Shown piece after piece: positions 45,935-58,156 of a DNA stretch of 64,000 bases. Source of the DNA: Phyto melanocephala (Eukaryota > Arthropoda > Insecta > Diptera > Rhinophoridae); the NCBI GenBank assembly GCA_941918925.1, contig OW799233.1:70752578-70816577 (forward strand), given 5' to 3'. How positions within the stretch are numbered: position 1 is the stretch's first letter; each line of letters begins with the position of its first letter. The position numbers were made by a program, and so were the translations under genes. The notes below the pieces were generated by a model. That model did no database searches, was not told where the DNA came from, and saw nothing but the letters and a program-made list of their open reading frames with translations.

Positions 45935-46618
45935 GGTTTTGGCTCTCTTTTTTGGCTTTAGTTTTGTTGTCCGCTTCTCACCTTTTTTTTTCTGTCTTCT
46001 TTCTTTCTTCCCCCTTCTCTTCTTCTCTCCTCTATCTCTTATTACTTTAAGGCATCACAATGGACCGTATTGGTCTCTGGGTGAGGGTGTGAAGGTTACT
46101 TCACACCGGCCTTACTTACCTACCTACCTACCTGAACAATTTTCACTATGTATATTTTACGGCCACTATTTCCTATTGCAAAAATAAAAAATTAATGCAC
46201 TTCACTTTTATATTATAATTTTAATTATTACTTTAATTTTTCTTTGCATAAATCGAAATAAAATTCGGGGAAAACTTTATTCAATTAAATTATTAAATAT
46301 TTTGCCAAAAAATTTTATTTTCTGTTTTGTCCGTCCACGTAAACAAAACGCAGCTTTGAACAAAATAGTAATGAACAAAAGGGATGTAACAACAAGGTAT
46401 TGTTCCCTCTTTAATAACAATCACAATAGTTATTAGCACTGCTTTATCCTCTCGCGCCAATAACTAAACTTATATGAATTTTTCTTTTTTTAATAAAGTG
46501 AACACACACACTCATATACACCTGTATGTTTACTTTATTTTTTTTCACAATTAGCACTTTTAACATCAAATTACTAACCTGAAATTTGTTGAATATATAT
46601 ATGAAAATTTCGATGAAT

Positions 46619-49397
46619 ATATCGTCACCTTAAAGACCAAACAATCTATCAGCAGTTTTCAAAAGTTTACAGGAGAGAGAAAAAACGTTATAAAATTGGA
46701 ACTTTTTGCAATATTGAACCGAAAATTATATATTATGATTAAAATGAAACCAGAAGTATATATCGGTTGAGAAAGCTTTGTTTTTCTAAACACAGCTTAT
46801 GATATGGCGCTTAGGTTATTTGGAATTGTAAAAACCTGAAACCAAACAACCTATCAGCAATACTAATTAGTATGAATAATTAGGCATTCCTTTGAACACA
46901 TGATTATTATTTACATTAAATAATAATACTTATAGTTTCTCTTACTTGTTTAAACAAAAAGTGCTTAATGTTTGCTTAAATTACACTATGCAACAAAATT
47001 AAACTTTTATCATGATTTTTGATGATTTATTTTCCTCTTTATTTAGTACGTCACGGCCTTTTAAAATAGAATTTTTTTAATTTTCCTAAAGTTTTTGATT
47101 TTTAAATAAAATTATAGGTGGTTTTACAAAAAAATCTACTTTTTTATTTATTGCAATGTTAATAACTAAATAAAAAGTTAAATTAATTAAATTAAATAAA
47201 AAGAAAACATTTAATTAAATAAAGCTACCGCAAAAAATTATTCAAAAGTTATGTTATCATAAAAGTAATGGCAGTCTGCCGGAAGCAAAGTTTTTAAATC
47301 TTGTAAATGTTGCCATTTCTTTTTGGAGATTTTTAACCTTTCAGAATGTAATAACTTAGGACGACGAATTTCAAAACGTGTAGCAGATCTTTGTGGTAAA
47401 AGCTGATAATTGTCTTTAATATTGATTTTGTAATATATAGATCCTGTTGGGTCGTACGCCAAAACACGAATCATGTTGACTTTAGGGTCCCCAATCCTTT
47501 TTCCTAAAAAATAATTTTATTTAGGTAGAATGAAGTTAAATGGCAATAAAATAAAAGAAATTACCAGGACGGATAGAAGTGTATCGCATTGGATGATTTT
47601 CATAATCCTGGAAATAATCATGGTATAAGTGATGAAGAGTAAGTGGATATGGATTTTTTCGTGCATCTTTCATTAGCTCAATTAATTCAGAGGGCAAATT
47701 AATATTTTTATTATTGATTTTTCTTTGTATTAATGAGTGGATGGAATCGCATTCCATTTGGGTATGTCCCACGACTAAGTATTTATGCTCAATGGTAACA
47801 TTATTTTCTACACAAAACGAAAGTAAGGCATTGGACATTACAACATTTCTGTTTTGATAGAAGCACCCATCAGAATATATTACAAAATGGTGTACATTTG
47901 GCGTATTGAGCATTTCTTTTTTTAAATGATTTACTATAATTGTGGCGAAGGTAGAGGCAATTAGATTTCCTTCTGTTTCATCCCATACGTAGTTTTCAGA
48001 CTTATGAGTTATAACATTATAAATTGTAAAGTTGTGGACCTGGAGTTTCATTTTGTAGTACGATGCATTTGCCTTTAACTGCGGTATTAGTTTTACGGCT
48101 TGCATATCCATGCATAATAGCGATAGTAAACCCTCCTTAGCATTTTCAATATCATGTTTTTTTCCTCTCTCATGTCCTCTATTTGCATTCTGTGAAAGTC
48201 GTATTCTTTTTGCAATATATTTTTTGACTCAAACGAGACACAGGTGTCAAACATATCGTTTCTAGCCTTAAAAATTTAGTAATTTTTTTTCTTCAAGACA
48301 TCCATGAAATTGGGAAACGATACAGGTGAAATACCATTTTCTTTTTGCGAATCACAATCTTGGGAGTAAACTTCATACACAGATGCATAAGATTTAAAAT
48401 CTGTTTGGAAATATATTTTTTTCGTATACTGACGTCGGTAATGCGATTCTAATTTTGTGATGCCTTCCAACCATTTATTTAAATAATTTAAACGAACCTC
48501 ATACTCCTGGCCCTTTTTTGTATTTCTTTGTTTTTCAGCTTGCAAGATTTTCTTATTATCAGGTCCCAGTTGAGCATTATGAAGTTCACAGGAATTAATC
48601 CAACCTCTTACCATAGTTTCCGAAATTCCGAGGGTTGACAAAAACATTTTACGGCACACTTGATAGCGCTTTGTTTTGTTGTATAAAAAGAACGCTTTTG
48701 AATTTGAGCGTCGAGAATTTTCCACATAAGTCCTCTTTTTGGCGAAAACGTCAACAGTACTGGTTACGTAAAGTTTTTTCTGGTCCCATGACATCTGCCA
48801 AAAACGTTGAAATATTTCTTCACGTAATTTTTAGAAAAAATAGAACAATGTCGATTTGAAGCCTTTTCACAACATTTTGATGTGCACCCAGGTTTCATTT
48901 CTCTTGGCTTCCTGCAAACGATTTTGCCTTTTGAAAAACCTTCATATTCTTTACCGTTCATACGATTTTTCTTTCTTTCTTCTTTTTTGTTGACTTTTTT
49001 AGGAACTTGCATATCTGCCTCAAGATTATTTTCATTTATGGAATACATTTTATTGCGTTTTAACACTTTTTTATGTTCTTTTCACTTCTAATAACAAATA
49101 AAATGTAATAAAACACAAAGAACAACAAATCAAAAGTAACTGTGTTTCAAAAAAAAAAATCAAATAAATGATTACTCTGATTTCTTTAGCGTGAGTGCTG
49201 ATAGGTTATTTGGTTTCAGAAAATTGTACACTTGCTGATAGGGTATTTGGTAATTTGGTAATAGCTTGGTTATTTCTAATATTAGAAGTTTAAAATTTTG
49301 CATACATATGCTTTATGATATAGGGAATAATATTAAATAAAAAACTCAATTTGGAAAAATTTGCTGATAGGTTGTTTGGTCTTTAATGTGACGATAT
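46619..49397 (-). mobile_element. TIR DNA transposon in BEL leader
   Basis: Inverted ends of 36 bp with two mismatches: 'atatcgtcac' then 'ttaaagaccaaacaa' and 'ctatcagca' on the left (46619-46654), complement on the right (49362-49397). Extra subterminal copies of 'aaccaaacaacctatcagca' occur near 46840 and, inverted, near 49200. The outermost ATAT may be a 4-bp target duplication or part of the ends. A decayed transposase-like gene lies inside. Confidence 0.8.
47238..49066 (-). pseudogene. Transposase-like protein, unassigned superfamily, frameshifted
   Basis: Reading leftward from 49066: a Lys- and Cys-rich N-terminus (MKPGCTSKCCEKASNRHCS), a slip near 48785, then a region with AFFLYNKTKRYQVCRKMFLS, then RNDMFDTCVSF near 48260, another slip near 48140, and a catalytic-looking core: MDMQAVKLIPQL, VWDETEGNLIAS, VIYSDGCFYQNRNVV and YLVVGHTQMECDSIHSLIQ. 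The last piece, 47238-47474, lies past an apparent intron-like break at 47475-47535. From memory, the D-x-Q, SD-C-x-QN and GHT-x-E-x-D-x-H pattern belongs to DDE-type transposase-like genes widespread in arthropods; I cannot assign a superfamily. Confidence 0.65.
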
Positions 49398-49463
49398 GTA
49401 GATCCTCGTAAAGGGCGTTGAAGAAAAATTCCTGTAAAGGGTTGATCAAAATTCTCGTTAAAT

Positions 49464-49482
49464 ATCCGGCTCGTATGGACCA
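49464..49482 (-). other. BEL primer-binding site (tRNA-Tyr-like)
   Basis: One base inside the 5' LTR. Read on the plus strand, 'atccggctcgtatggacca' matches a tRNA 3' end including CCA. Apart from one extra base and one mismatch it agrees with the 3' end of fly tRNA-Tyr as I remember it. Confidence 0.65.
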
Positions 49483-49483
49483 A

Positions 49484-50067
49484 TGTTTCGGCGTATATCC
49501 GATGGGATTACAAAGAAATATTAAAAATAAAACACAAATTAATTTCAATTTAAATTAATAAAAAATATGTTTTATTTATTTCTTTTCTTTTATTTATTAA
49601 TAACACTGGTTTACAGCCAAAAAATACCAAGAACGCCACATGCCTAGATAAGTTAATTGGGACCTCCTGAACACGAAAAACGTTGTAATTTTTTTTTTTC
49701 TAAGTACCGTTTTTTAGATAACGGTACTTTTGTGTTTTTCGGTGTATGGTCTCACTCAAACCCTTGTGGAGCCCAACCGAAAAGTCTGATCGAGATAAGT
49801 GGCATATCGTTAGAAAGGTAATTGAATGCCTTTTCGGTGGATATGCTGAAAATTTCTATCTTTAGCGCTTTAAACAACGAATAATATTATGTTATACATA
49901 TTAAGTTGAAGATGGCAAACAATTTTTAAGTACCGTTACCGGTTTACTCGTTGAAAACAAATATAAAGATTTTCTAACACGGTTGAATCAAAAAGTACGT
50001 TTTATTAACTTACAACACTTTTATAAAAGATTAACATAAATCGCGACATAAATTTTGTACTTAAACA
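49484..50067 (-). repeat. BEL 5' LTR, 584 bp
   Basis: Outer parts nearly identical to the 3' LTR. The centre, about 49607-49861 (255 bp, with 'gtaccgttttttagataacg' and 'gcatatcgttagaaaggta'), is unrelated to the 64-bp centre of the 3' LTR. Confidence 0.9.
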
Positions 50068-50767
50068 GGCGCTGTAAATCTTAAGACATTTGAGACCAAA
50101 TAAAAACCGATAGTAAATTTCCGGAATACAAATGCATCTACGTTCTGTCATTTGGTTGGTGCGATTCACTGTAAGGGCTGTTAATTATAGGGAATCTGCC
50201 TCAATTAAATGATTTGTGTGGATGATATGTAGCATCAACTGAACGGCACAAGATGTCTTACAGCCTGTAAAACAATTCAATTACAGCATCAAACATTGCC
50301 TGTTCGCGTATTCTCTTGAATAGATTTTAATAAATAGACTGTTTTTTAATCCTAAAAGTCCACAGCCAATCGTACATTAAATTAAGTAGTTATGCCGGGG
50401 ACAGTCATTATTGGTTTCTTTTAAATCTAATAATTATTTATCACAGACACAATCCAGGACCTAACTAGGAGTATATATGAACTGAATTTGGATTTAATTG
50501 TTTAAACAGACTAGTATGTACCAGATTAAAAAAGTTCCAGAGTTTTATATACAGTTGCTAACTAACGTTAACGATTTTTTTATTACAAAATTAACAATCG
50601 CGATTTAATTGTTATTTGAATCTAAATATCTTTGTGTCGCTTCCCATTAGGGATTGCGATTGTGACATGTTTGGTAAATTAAGCAAATATTGCACAATAT
50701 ATATTAAATGTTCGACTAAGAAAAAGTAAATAGAGACACAAATATATTTTTTTTACTTACGCACATC

Positions 50768-51149
50768 GGGCCAATTCAAAGTAGACTCTCATATTGTACT
50801 ATGTCATATAATTCATATTAATATGACTAGTGACTTTGAACACCTTTTGTTAACAAATTACGTATTTAATACAAGAAGACAAAGAGATGACGCTGTTAAA
50901 AATTGTATGTATATAGGAAAGAAGAAAATAGAAAATATTCTCTCTGAGAGGTGAGAAGCGAAGAAATTCTATCTGAGAGACAGTATGGTTAAAAGTATAA
51001 TATAAACAAATTCTTATACATAGGAAACAAATGTGTAAAGTCATATTATTTTTTTTTGTATGGAAATTACTAACAAAAATTTTATGCATGCATAAAATAA
51101 TATGAAATAGTACACATATGACTGATATGCAACCACTTTGAATTGGCCC
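50768..51149. mobile_element. Miniature TIR element, about 380 bp
   Basis: The left end is 'gggccaattcaaagtag' and the right end 'ccactttgaattggccc'. Inverted similarity extends inward more weakly ('tgtactatgtcatataatt' against the complement of 'aatatgaaatagtacacat'). Non-coding; target duplication unclear. Confidence 0.6.
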
Positions 51150-51888
51150 ATTGAAATTATGATATTCTCAGTAGTAAAAAAAAATTACACAAGAAGTACG
51201 AGCTACAACCGACAGAAAAAACAAGGGCCAGATAAAAAATTCTTAATGGTCATTGTGATTATGTCATTACTTTGCCAAGTTGTTTATATGTACGGATATA
51301 CTCTATCGCAGTGATTCCCAATGTAAACTTTATATTTCGACAAAGTTATTGATATATTCGCTACATGTAAACATTTTTCTATAACAACTGCAAAATATCT
51401 AGGCTTCAGAAAGTTCAAAAAGAAAAAAGTTGAGTTTGTCATCAAAAAAGTTTAAAAATCACCTTCGATATGAATATAGTGCTCTTACTTGTTATAATAT
51501 TCTTGGTGTGGCAGCATTGGAGGAATGTCTTTGTAATTATTTAATTTCTAAAGTTTTTTTAATAAAAATAATTTTGTTTAATATTTTAGGTGGGCATGGT
51601 ACCTCTCATACAAATTGAACACATTTTATTACATATTTTAAGAACTATAAATTCTCTTAAAATTTTGTGCAAGTTATTTTGATAACAATTTGTTTATTAC
51701 AACCAAAAATGGTTATGGTTACGGAGCAGAGATAGTGTTATCCCCCCACGAATGAAATACTTCCTGTTTGCATTTTTATATTTAATACCTAACTAATGGT
51801 TATGGCAAATATGTTTAAATTTGGTTAAAAAACTTTTAAATTAATGGATGAAATCTGTAATAGTATAAAAACTATACTATATACATAT
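51150..51888. other. No gene; DINE tail remnant
   Basis: At 51472-51493 'gaatatagtgctcttacttg' matches the tail of the P elements, with no element body beside it. The rest is AT-rich and unassigned. Confidence 0.5.
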
Positions 51889-52784
51889 CTATATACATAA
51901 AAGTGAAACTGTCTGTGTGTTAGCTATAGACTCCGAAACCGTAAAGTCGATAGGACTTAAACTTTGGCAAATTGTTGTAAACATTCCAGGGAGTGTTTAT
52001 GGGTGGTAAAAAGTGGGCAGTGTCAAGCCCATAAAAAAATTATCATTTTCAGCTATTTTCACGCATTTTAATGGTTCCCACTGATTTGCCTTCAACTTCA
52101 AGCGAATAGTTTACAGTTTGCCTTGCCTTCGTTATACAAAGTACAAGGAAAATTTGGAAATTTTGAAAATTTTACAGATTTTTCTGAAACTTTGCACACT
52201 TATTGAGCTGTCATAACTATAGTTTTGTGATTAGAAAAGTAGACAGTGCCACGCCCATAAAAAAGTTATAATTTTTAGCTTTTTGCACTTGATATTCAAT
52301 TAAAATTCAGCATGTATAAAAGTGAAACTCTGTGCTAGACTCCGAAACGGTAAAGACGATCGGACTCAAACTTTGGCATGTTGTTGTACACATTCCAGGG
52401 AGTTTTTATGGGTGGTAAAAAGTTGGCGGGGTTACGCCCATCTACATAAAAACGAAAAACGCCTATACAAAATAAATATTAATAATACACAATTTCGTGA
52501 TTAGAGAAGTGGGCAGTGCCACACCCATAAAAAATAAGATATCATCTTTAGCTACTTACACTAGACAGATTTTTCTGAAACTTTGCACACATTTTTAGCT
52601 GTTATGACTTTAAAATTTTGTAATTAGAAAAGTGGGCAGTTCCACTCCCATTAAAAATAAGTTTTTATTTTTTATTGTTCATTTTTACAGCAAATGGAAA
52701 AATCAAAAATATTATATACCCACTTGCATTACAATAAAAATTAACAAGGAGCGTAGCAACGCCCGCTGGGCTTGGCTAGTATAC
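51889..52784 (-). repeat. Family-B repeats, two partial copies
   Basis: Reverse-orientation B: the tail complement with 'aaaagtgaaactgtctgtgt' and 'gactccgaaaccgtaaagtc' occurs at 51898 and again at 52318, so two copies are nested or tandem. The head complement 'gcaacgcccgctgggcttgg' 'ctagtat' ends the block. Units with 'aagtgggcagtgccac' lie between. Confidence 0.75.
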
Positions 52785-53845
52785 AATAAAAATCAAATTA
52801 TTTTATAAGTAGTTAATATAAATAATGAGTAATTTAATAAAATCATCATGTAATTCTCTAATTAGAAAAAGTTTTACATTGTCGCTAATTAAGCCTAATT
52901 TTAATCGTTGCAATAACAATAATTTTGGCGGGGACATGCACAAGATTTCCCTCAATAACTACTTAAGCTTGAATGAAGACATTATTTCTCTAAATTTTGT
53001 CACTAACTTTTTGAGGTCCGGTAAAAACATTTTTTGCATTGACAGTTAAGTCTCAAGAAAATACATTTTCTTTGGTTGGAGCCAACCTTCATAAAGCGTG
53101 TATTTCACATGGTCAAGTCTATGTGGCTTATCTCGGTAAAACCAGTTCATTTAGTACAATAATAATAATAATAATATTAATAATAATAATAATAATATTA
53201 ATAATAATAATAATAATAATAATAAAACGTTAAACATTGTATGTAACAAAGCATTAATTCGTTAGTAAATTACAAATTTACTTTAAAACATAGTTAGAAA
53301 TAATAAAAAAAAAATAATTGAAATAATATTGAAAAGACTTATAAAATCACAGAGTTAATTTGTTAAATCTGCTATAATTTCTTTTTACTACAGCTTATGT
53401 TACGACGTCTTTATTTTATGAAAGCATATCAGGCGTACAAACGTTTAATAAAACTTAAAAAATAAAACAGAAAACTAAGGTCGACAAAAAAAAACTCAAA
53501 CAAAATAAAAAAAATCTATATAAAAAACGTATAGTCTTGAAAAATAAACAAGAAAAAAAATTAAAACGTTTTTGTCCCATTTTTTAAATTTATTTTAATG
53601 TATTTATAATGCAGTGTTTTTCATTACCCACGTAATAAATAAATTTTAAAAATATTAATAAGACATTAACTGAATTCTGAAAATCTCAAAATTAAAAAAA
53701 ATAAAATATCTATGCTGCATTAAAAATTGCTTTAAATTATAAAAATTTAAATTTTTTCGCAATATTAAAAATAAAATTAAATTTTTAGAATATATTACGA
53801 ACACAAAAATTTAAGGAGTTTGAACGAAAGTTTCGTTTTTATTAT
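52785..53845. other. AT-rich interval with (AAT)n microsatellite, no gene
   Basis: 53158-53224 is an (AAT)n run with a few ATT breaks. Short open frames nearby have no recognisable domain. Confidence 0.55.
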
Positions 53846-55040
53846 GAACAAGTAACAGTGCTATATTCGGCCGTGCCGAATCTTATATACCCTTCACAAC
53901 GTGTAGTCATGCAATAACAATTGTTTGTATAACCATTCATCTCATATAAAATACGTACATACATATGTATATACTGGTTAGACTAAATGTGGCATCGAAT
54001 CCCAGCTGAGCCAAAAAAATTTTATCTTATTATACCCTTCACCTGTGGTGCACAAGGGTATATATAGCTTTGTCATTCCGTTTGTAATTTCTACAATTTT
54101 CATTTCCGACCCCATAAAGTATATATTTTCTGAAAGCTTATGAATAGAGGAGTCGATTAAGCCCTGACCGTCTGTCCGTCTGCCCGTCTGTCCGTGTGTT
54201 GGTTGAAATCAACTTTTAGAAGCAACTATATGTTCCTCAGATCTGTATATGGTATCAATCTCTTGGAAATATCCAGGAATGAATCGCTATTGAAATTCAG
54301 CACAATCGCCCCATAACTTTCTGAGATATGAGCAAAAAACCACGACCACCTCGTTTTTTTCACAATTACAACAACAACATATATACATACATACATGTAA
54401 AAAACATACCAAACAAAAAAAATTACAAAAAAAAAAAATATTAAAAATAAGAAAAAAATAATAAAAAAAACTACAAAAAAAATTAAAAAAAAATTTGTAA
54501 AAAAATTTAAAAAAATTTTTTTAAAATTTTTCTAAAAAAATTTTTTTAAAAAATTTAAAAAATATATAAAAAAAAAAATAATAAAATATAAATAATATCG
54601 ATGCCTTACTTTCTCAACCTCGTATCTTAAAAAATACGGTTTTGACGTTTTCATATCAAACGATTGTTTTATGCTTTAACTAAAAAAGATTAGTATCTTA
54701 TTACTACTAATATATATAAATACAATCAATTCCTTAATAATTGCATTTAAACTTTTAACCAAACACCGAAGTATGAAAAGATTAACCGTTTTTCTTTTCT
54801 ATCCTGAAAAATTTAATTTTTTAAGATACGAGGTTGAGGAAGTAAGGCATCGATATATTAAATAAAAAAAAAAAAAAATTTTGGCTCAGCTGGGATCCGA
54901 TGCCACATTTATTCTAACGTGTACGTATGCACGTATTTTATATGAGATGAATGGTGATACAAACAATTGTTATTGCATGACTACACGTTGTGAAGGGTAT
55001 ATAAGATTCGGCACGGCCGAATATAGCACTGTTACTTGTT
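53846..55040 (+). mobile_element. DINE-like element Q2 with an inverted extra 3' end
   Basis: 53846-54029 is the complement of a Q tail ('aacaagtaacagtgctatat', 'gtgccgaatcttatataccc'). It joins directly to a plus-strand Q head ('tacccttcacctgtggtgca') at 54030. The Q body and tail continue, interrupted by a 258-bp TIR element, to 'agcactgttacttgtt' at 55040. The unit is therefore flanked by inverted Q tails. Confidence 0.75.
54597..54854. mobile_element. Miniature TIR element, 258 bp
   Basis: Near-perfect inverted ends of about 39 bp, starting 'atcgatgccttactttctca' at 54597 and complemented at 54816-54854, with one mismatch seen. It sits in the A-rich middle of Q2. The AT at each side may be the target duplication. 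Non-coding. Confidence 0.75.
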
Positions 55041-55046
55041 TTATTT

Positions 55047-57606
55047 TAGACTAGCATTTAACCCGCTACTTCGTTAGCGCAGTTCTTACTATTTATTGAA
55101 TGCTCAAGTTCTATTTATAATTATTAAATATTTTTGGTTCAATTTATGAAAATTTGTATCTCTGATTCAATTTACTTAGAAATATAAAAAGTAGAGTAAG
55201 GATATATCGGGCATATATTTCCTAACTAAAAGCAAGATCAATGCTACTGAGTTAAGAAAAAATTAAGATTCATATTTTGCAAAAATTACCCTAAAATAAT
55301 AAAAGAAACATTTTTTCCTTCAATAAAACTTCCACTTGGTTTATTATTACCTTTATTTAGAATTCTATGTATACAAAATATATAAAAAGAGAAAAAGTAA
55401 TTTTGGTCGTCCATAATATTAGGACTTAGACCTCGCATCAAAAAACACTAATTTTAACAATCTATGCTTACAAACGTAAAAATACAAAGAGTACAATAAA
55501 AATGCAAAAAGGCTTTTTTTGTGTCTTTAATATCATTTTAATTCTAAACTTGAATAAATAATCCTTTATTTCACAATTTTAACTTTTTAAACGTAGGAAA
55601 TTCAAAAAGTCCCATTATAATGCATAAAACTACCCTTTTGATCGCCCTTAACATATTTAGCCTTACCTTGTATCAATAGTCACTAATTTCGAAATTGTTG
55701 CTTCACAAACGTTAAAAATACAATAAGTACCATAAAAATTCAAAAAAGTACCTCTTTGGTCACCCATAACATTTTTAGCCTCACCTTGTATCAATTGTCT
55801 TTGATTGTATAATCCTATCTTTATAAACGTAGAAAATGCAAAAAGTACCATAAAAATTCAAAAAAGTACCTTTTTGGTCGACCATAATATTTTCGGTCTC
55901 ACCTTGTATCAATAGCCACTAATTTTAAAATTCTAACTTCGCAAACGTTGAAAATAGAAAAAGTACCATAAAAATTCAAAAAAGTACCTTTTTGGTCGCC
56001 CATAAAATTTTTAGTCTTACCTTGTATCAATGGTCCTTTATTTTACAATTCTGCCTCTATAAACGTAGAAAATACAAAAAGTACCATCAAAATTCAAAAA
56101 AGTACCTTCTTGGTCGACCATAACATTTTTAGTCTCACCTTGTATTAATTGTCACTGATTTCAAAATTCTACCTTCACAAACGTTGAAAATAAAAAAGTA
56201 CCATACAAATTCAAGAAAGTACCTTTTTGGTCGACCATAACATTTTTAGTCTCACTTTGTATCAATAGCCACTAATTTAAAAATTCTAGCTTCGCAAACG
56301 TTGAAAACACAAAAAGTACCATAAAAATTCAAAAAAGTACTTTTTTGGTCGCCCATAACATTTTTGGTCTCATCTGAAATCAATAGTCCTTGATTGTACA
56401 ATCCTACCTTCATAAACGTAGAAAATACAAAAAGTACCATTCAAATTCAAAAAAGTACCCTTTTGGTCGACCATAAGATTTTCGGTCTCACCTTTTATCA
56501 ATAGCCACTAATTTTAAAATTTTAGCTTCGCAAACGTAGAATATATAAAAAGTACCATAAAAATTCAAAAAAGTACCTTTTTGGTCACCCATAACATTTT
56601 TAGTCTAACCTGGAATCAATAGTCCTTTATTTTACAATTCTACCTTTATAAACGTAGAAAATACAAAAAGTACCATAGAAAAGCGAAAAAGTACATTTTT
56701 AGTCCAAGTTCCAAGTTACAAATTCCAAGTTTAAAATGTTCAAATATCTATGTAACAAAATATTTTAATAGACATGATTAAAACTCAGTAAATCTACTCT
56801 TTTTTGCATAAAAGTAATTATGTTCTAAAAAGTACCAAACTCTTCCCGATTTTTCCCTTTTCTACCCTGTTATGAATGTGTTTAAATTTTTACTAAATTA
56901 CATAATTTTTTATGTCTAGTGAAATCCCAATTAAAAATTTTGTGAAAATTGGCCGTCTAATTAGGAATTACATACATTTTCCGGAATTTTCCCCTTTTTG
57001 GTACCTTTTTTCTCCCCAAAAAAGTTTCCAAAAATTTCACCTAAATAGTTGTCCATATTCTATTAGGAAATAATAATTGTCAAATTTTGTCCCATTGAAT
57101 AATATAAGAAAAGTTTATTTTAAAAAAAGTACCAAAAAAAGGGAAAATTTTTACCCCTTATACATATGAATTTGAAAAAAGTTCCGAATTCCTATTAATA
57201 TTTTTTTTCGGACTACTTAATACAGTTTAAATTTTTTTCCTAGCTTTATGCGTTTGGTAGTTACATAGGGTACCAAAAAAGTACCAAATTATAGTTTTTA
57301 CCCGTTTTTTCCCCTTAGGGGTTGAAAATTCTAAAAAAGGCCAGACACCTGTCAGCTTATTTTTTGTGCAAATTACAATACTTTTTCAATTTAATTTGTA
57401 TCATTTTTAGTTTAGCAGATATAAGATTACCGATTTTACCCGTTTTTACCCTTTTTTACCCCCTTAAAGTACGAATTTCCAAAAATCCCTTCTTAGTGGA
57501 GCTATACATTGAAAGAGGAAACGGTTGTCCAAATTTCATGTCTCTAGCTCTTAGCGTTTGGGCTGTGCGATGATGAATCAGTCAGTCACGTTACTCTTTT
57601 ATATAA
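55047..57606 (+). repeat. Family-C repeat, full copy with tandem core
   Basis: The head is 'agactagcatttaacccgct' 'acttcgttagcgcag'. At 55560-56700 lie about nine to ten units of roughly 118 bp containing 'aaaagtaccataaaaattc', 'tttttggtcg' and 'tcaccttgtatcaatag'. Then comes a unique part with repeated 'ttacccgttttttcccc'-type strings, and the tail 'tgatgaatcagtcagtcacg' 'ttactcttttatataagt' 'atatagat'. Adjacent units alternate between 'aacgttgaaaa' and 'aacgtagaaaa' forms. Confidence 0.75.
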
Positions 57607-58135
57607 GTATATAGATATTATTTATATTTTATTATTTTTTTTTAAATTTTTTTTTTAATTTTTTTAAAAAATTTTTTAAAATTTTTTTTTAATTTTTTTT
57701 TTGTAATTTTTTTATTTTTTTTATTTTTAATATATTTTTTTTGTAATTTTTTTTTTTTTTTTGGCATGTTTTTTGCATGTATGTATGTATGTACGTTGTT
57801 GTTGTAATTGTGTAAAAAAACGAGGTGGTCGTGGTTTTTTGCTCATATCTCAGAAAGTTATGGGGCGATTGTGCTGAATTTCAATAGCGATTCATTCCTG
57901 GATATTTCCAAGAGATTGATACCATATACAGATCTGAGGAACATATATTTGCTTCTAAAAGTTGATTTCAACCAACACACGGACAGACGGTCAGGGCTTA
58001 ATCGACTCCTCTATTCATAAGCTTTCAGAAAATATATACTTTATGGGGTCGGAAATGAAAATTGTAGAAATTACAAACGGAATGACAAAGCTATATATAA
58101 CCTTGTGCACCACAGGTGAAGGGTATAAAAAGAGA
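57607..58135 (-). mobile_element. DINE-like element Q3, 5' part
   Basis: Complement of the Q head and body: 'aaacgaggtggtcgtggttt', 'catatacagatctgaggaac', 'cggacagacggtcagggctt', 'tgtgcaccacaggtgaaggg'. The inner side is T/A homopolymer DNA and no Q tail is present. An open frame through it is a by-product. Confidence 0.8.
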
Positions 58136-58156
58136 TAACTACCAGTTTTTATAAAA

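Larger units (their letters stand above)
41138..46132 (+). mobile_element. LOA/I-like non-LTR retrotransposon, full length but inactivated
   Basis: About 5 kb, inserted in the BEL leader with an 8-bp duplication TGAACAAT (41130-41137 and 46133-46140), possibly 9 bp with the preceding C. The 5' end is 'agcgccggtttcgggggtct'. The 3' end is (cctac)-like simple repeats instead of poly(A). It carries ORF1, then ORF2 with endonuclease, reverse transcriptase and RNase H. GC content is clearly higher than in the surroundings. RNase H plus the FLDIEGAFNN and AYADDVVLL motifs favour the LOA clade over R1; clade assignment is from memory. Confidence 0.88.
33334..50067 (-). mobile_element. BEL/Pao LTR retrotransposon with nested insertions
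   Basis: The element is bounded by TGTT...AACA LTRs and a 5-bp direct target duplication GGCGC (33329-33333 and 50068-50072). Minus-strand order: 5' LTR 49484-50067, primer-binding site 49464-49482, leader, gag-pro-pol 35132-40748, a second ORF 33994-35139, 3' UTR, 3' LTR 33334-33742. Insertions: a TIR transposon at 46619-49397, a LOA-like retroelement at 41138-46132 and a miniature element at 35473-35991. Without them the element would be about 8.4 kb. Pol is inactivated by stops, slips and a catalytic change. Confidence 0.92.

Noticed and set aside
57808..58020. 70-residue frame in Q3
   Set aside because: Complement of the conserved non-coding DINE-like head, also seen at 2.4 and 54.2 kb.
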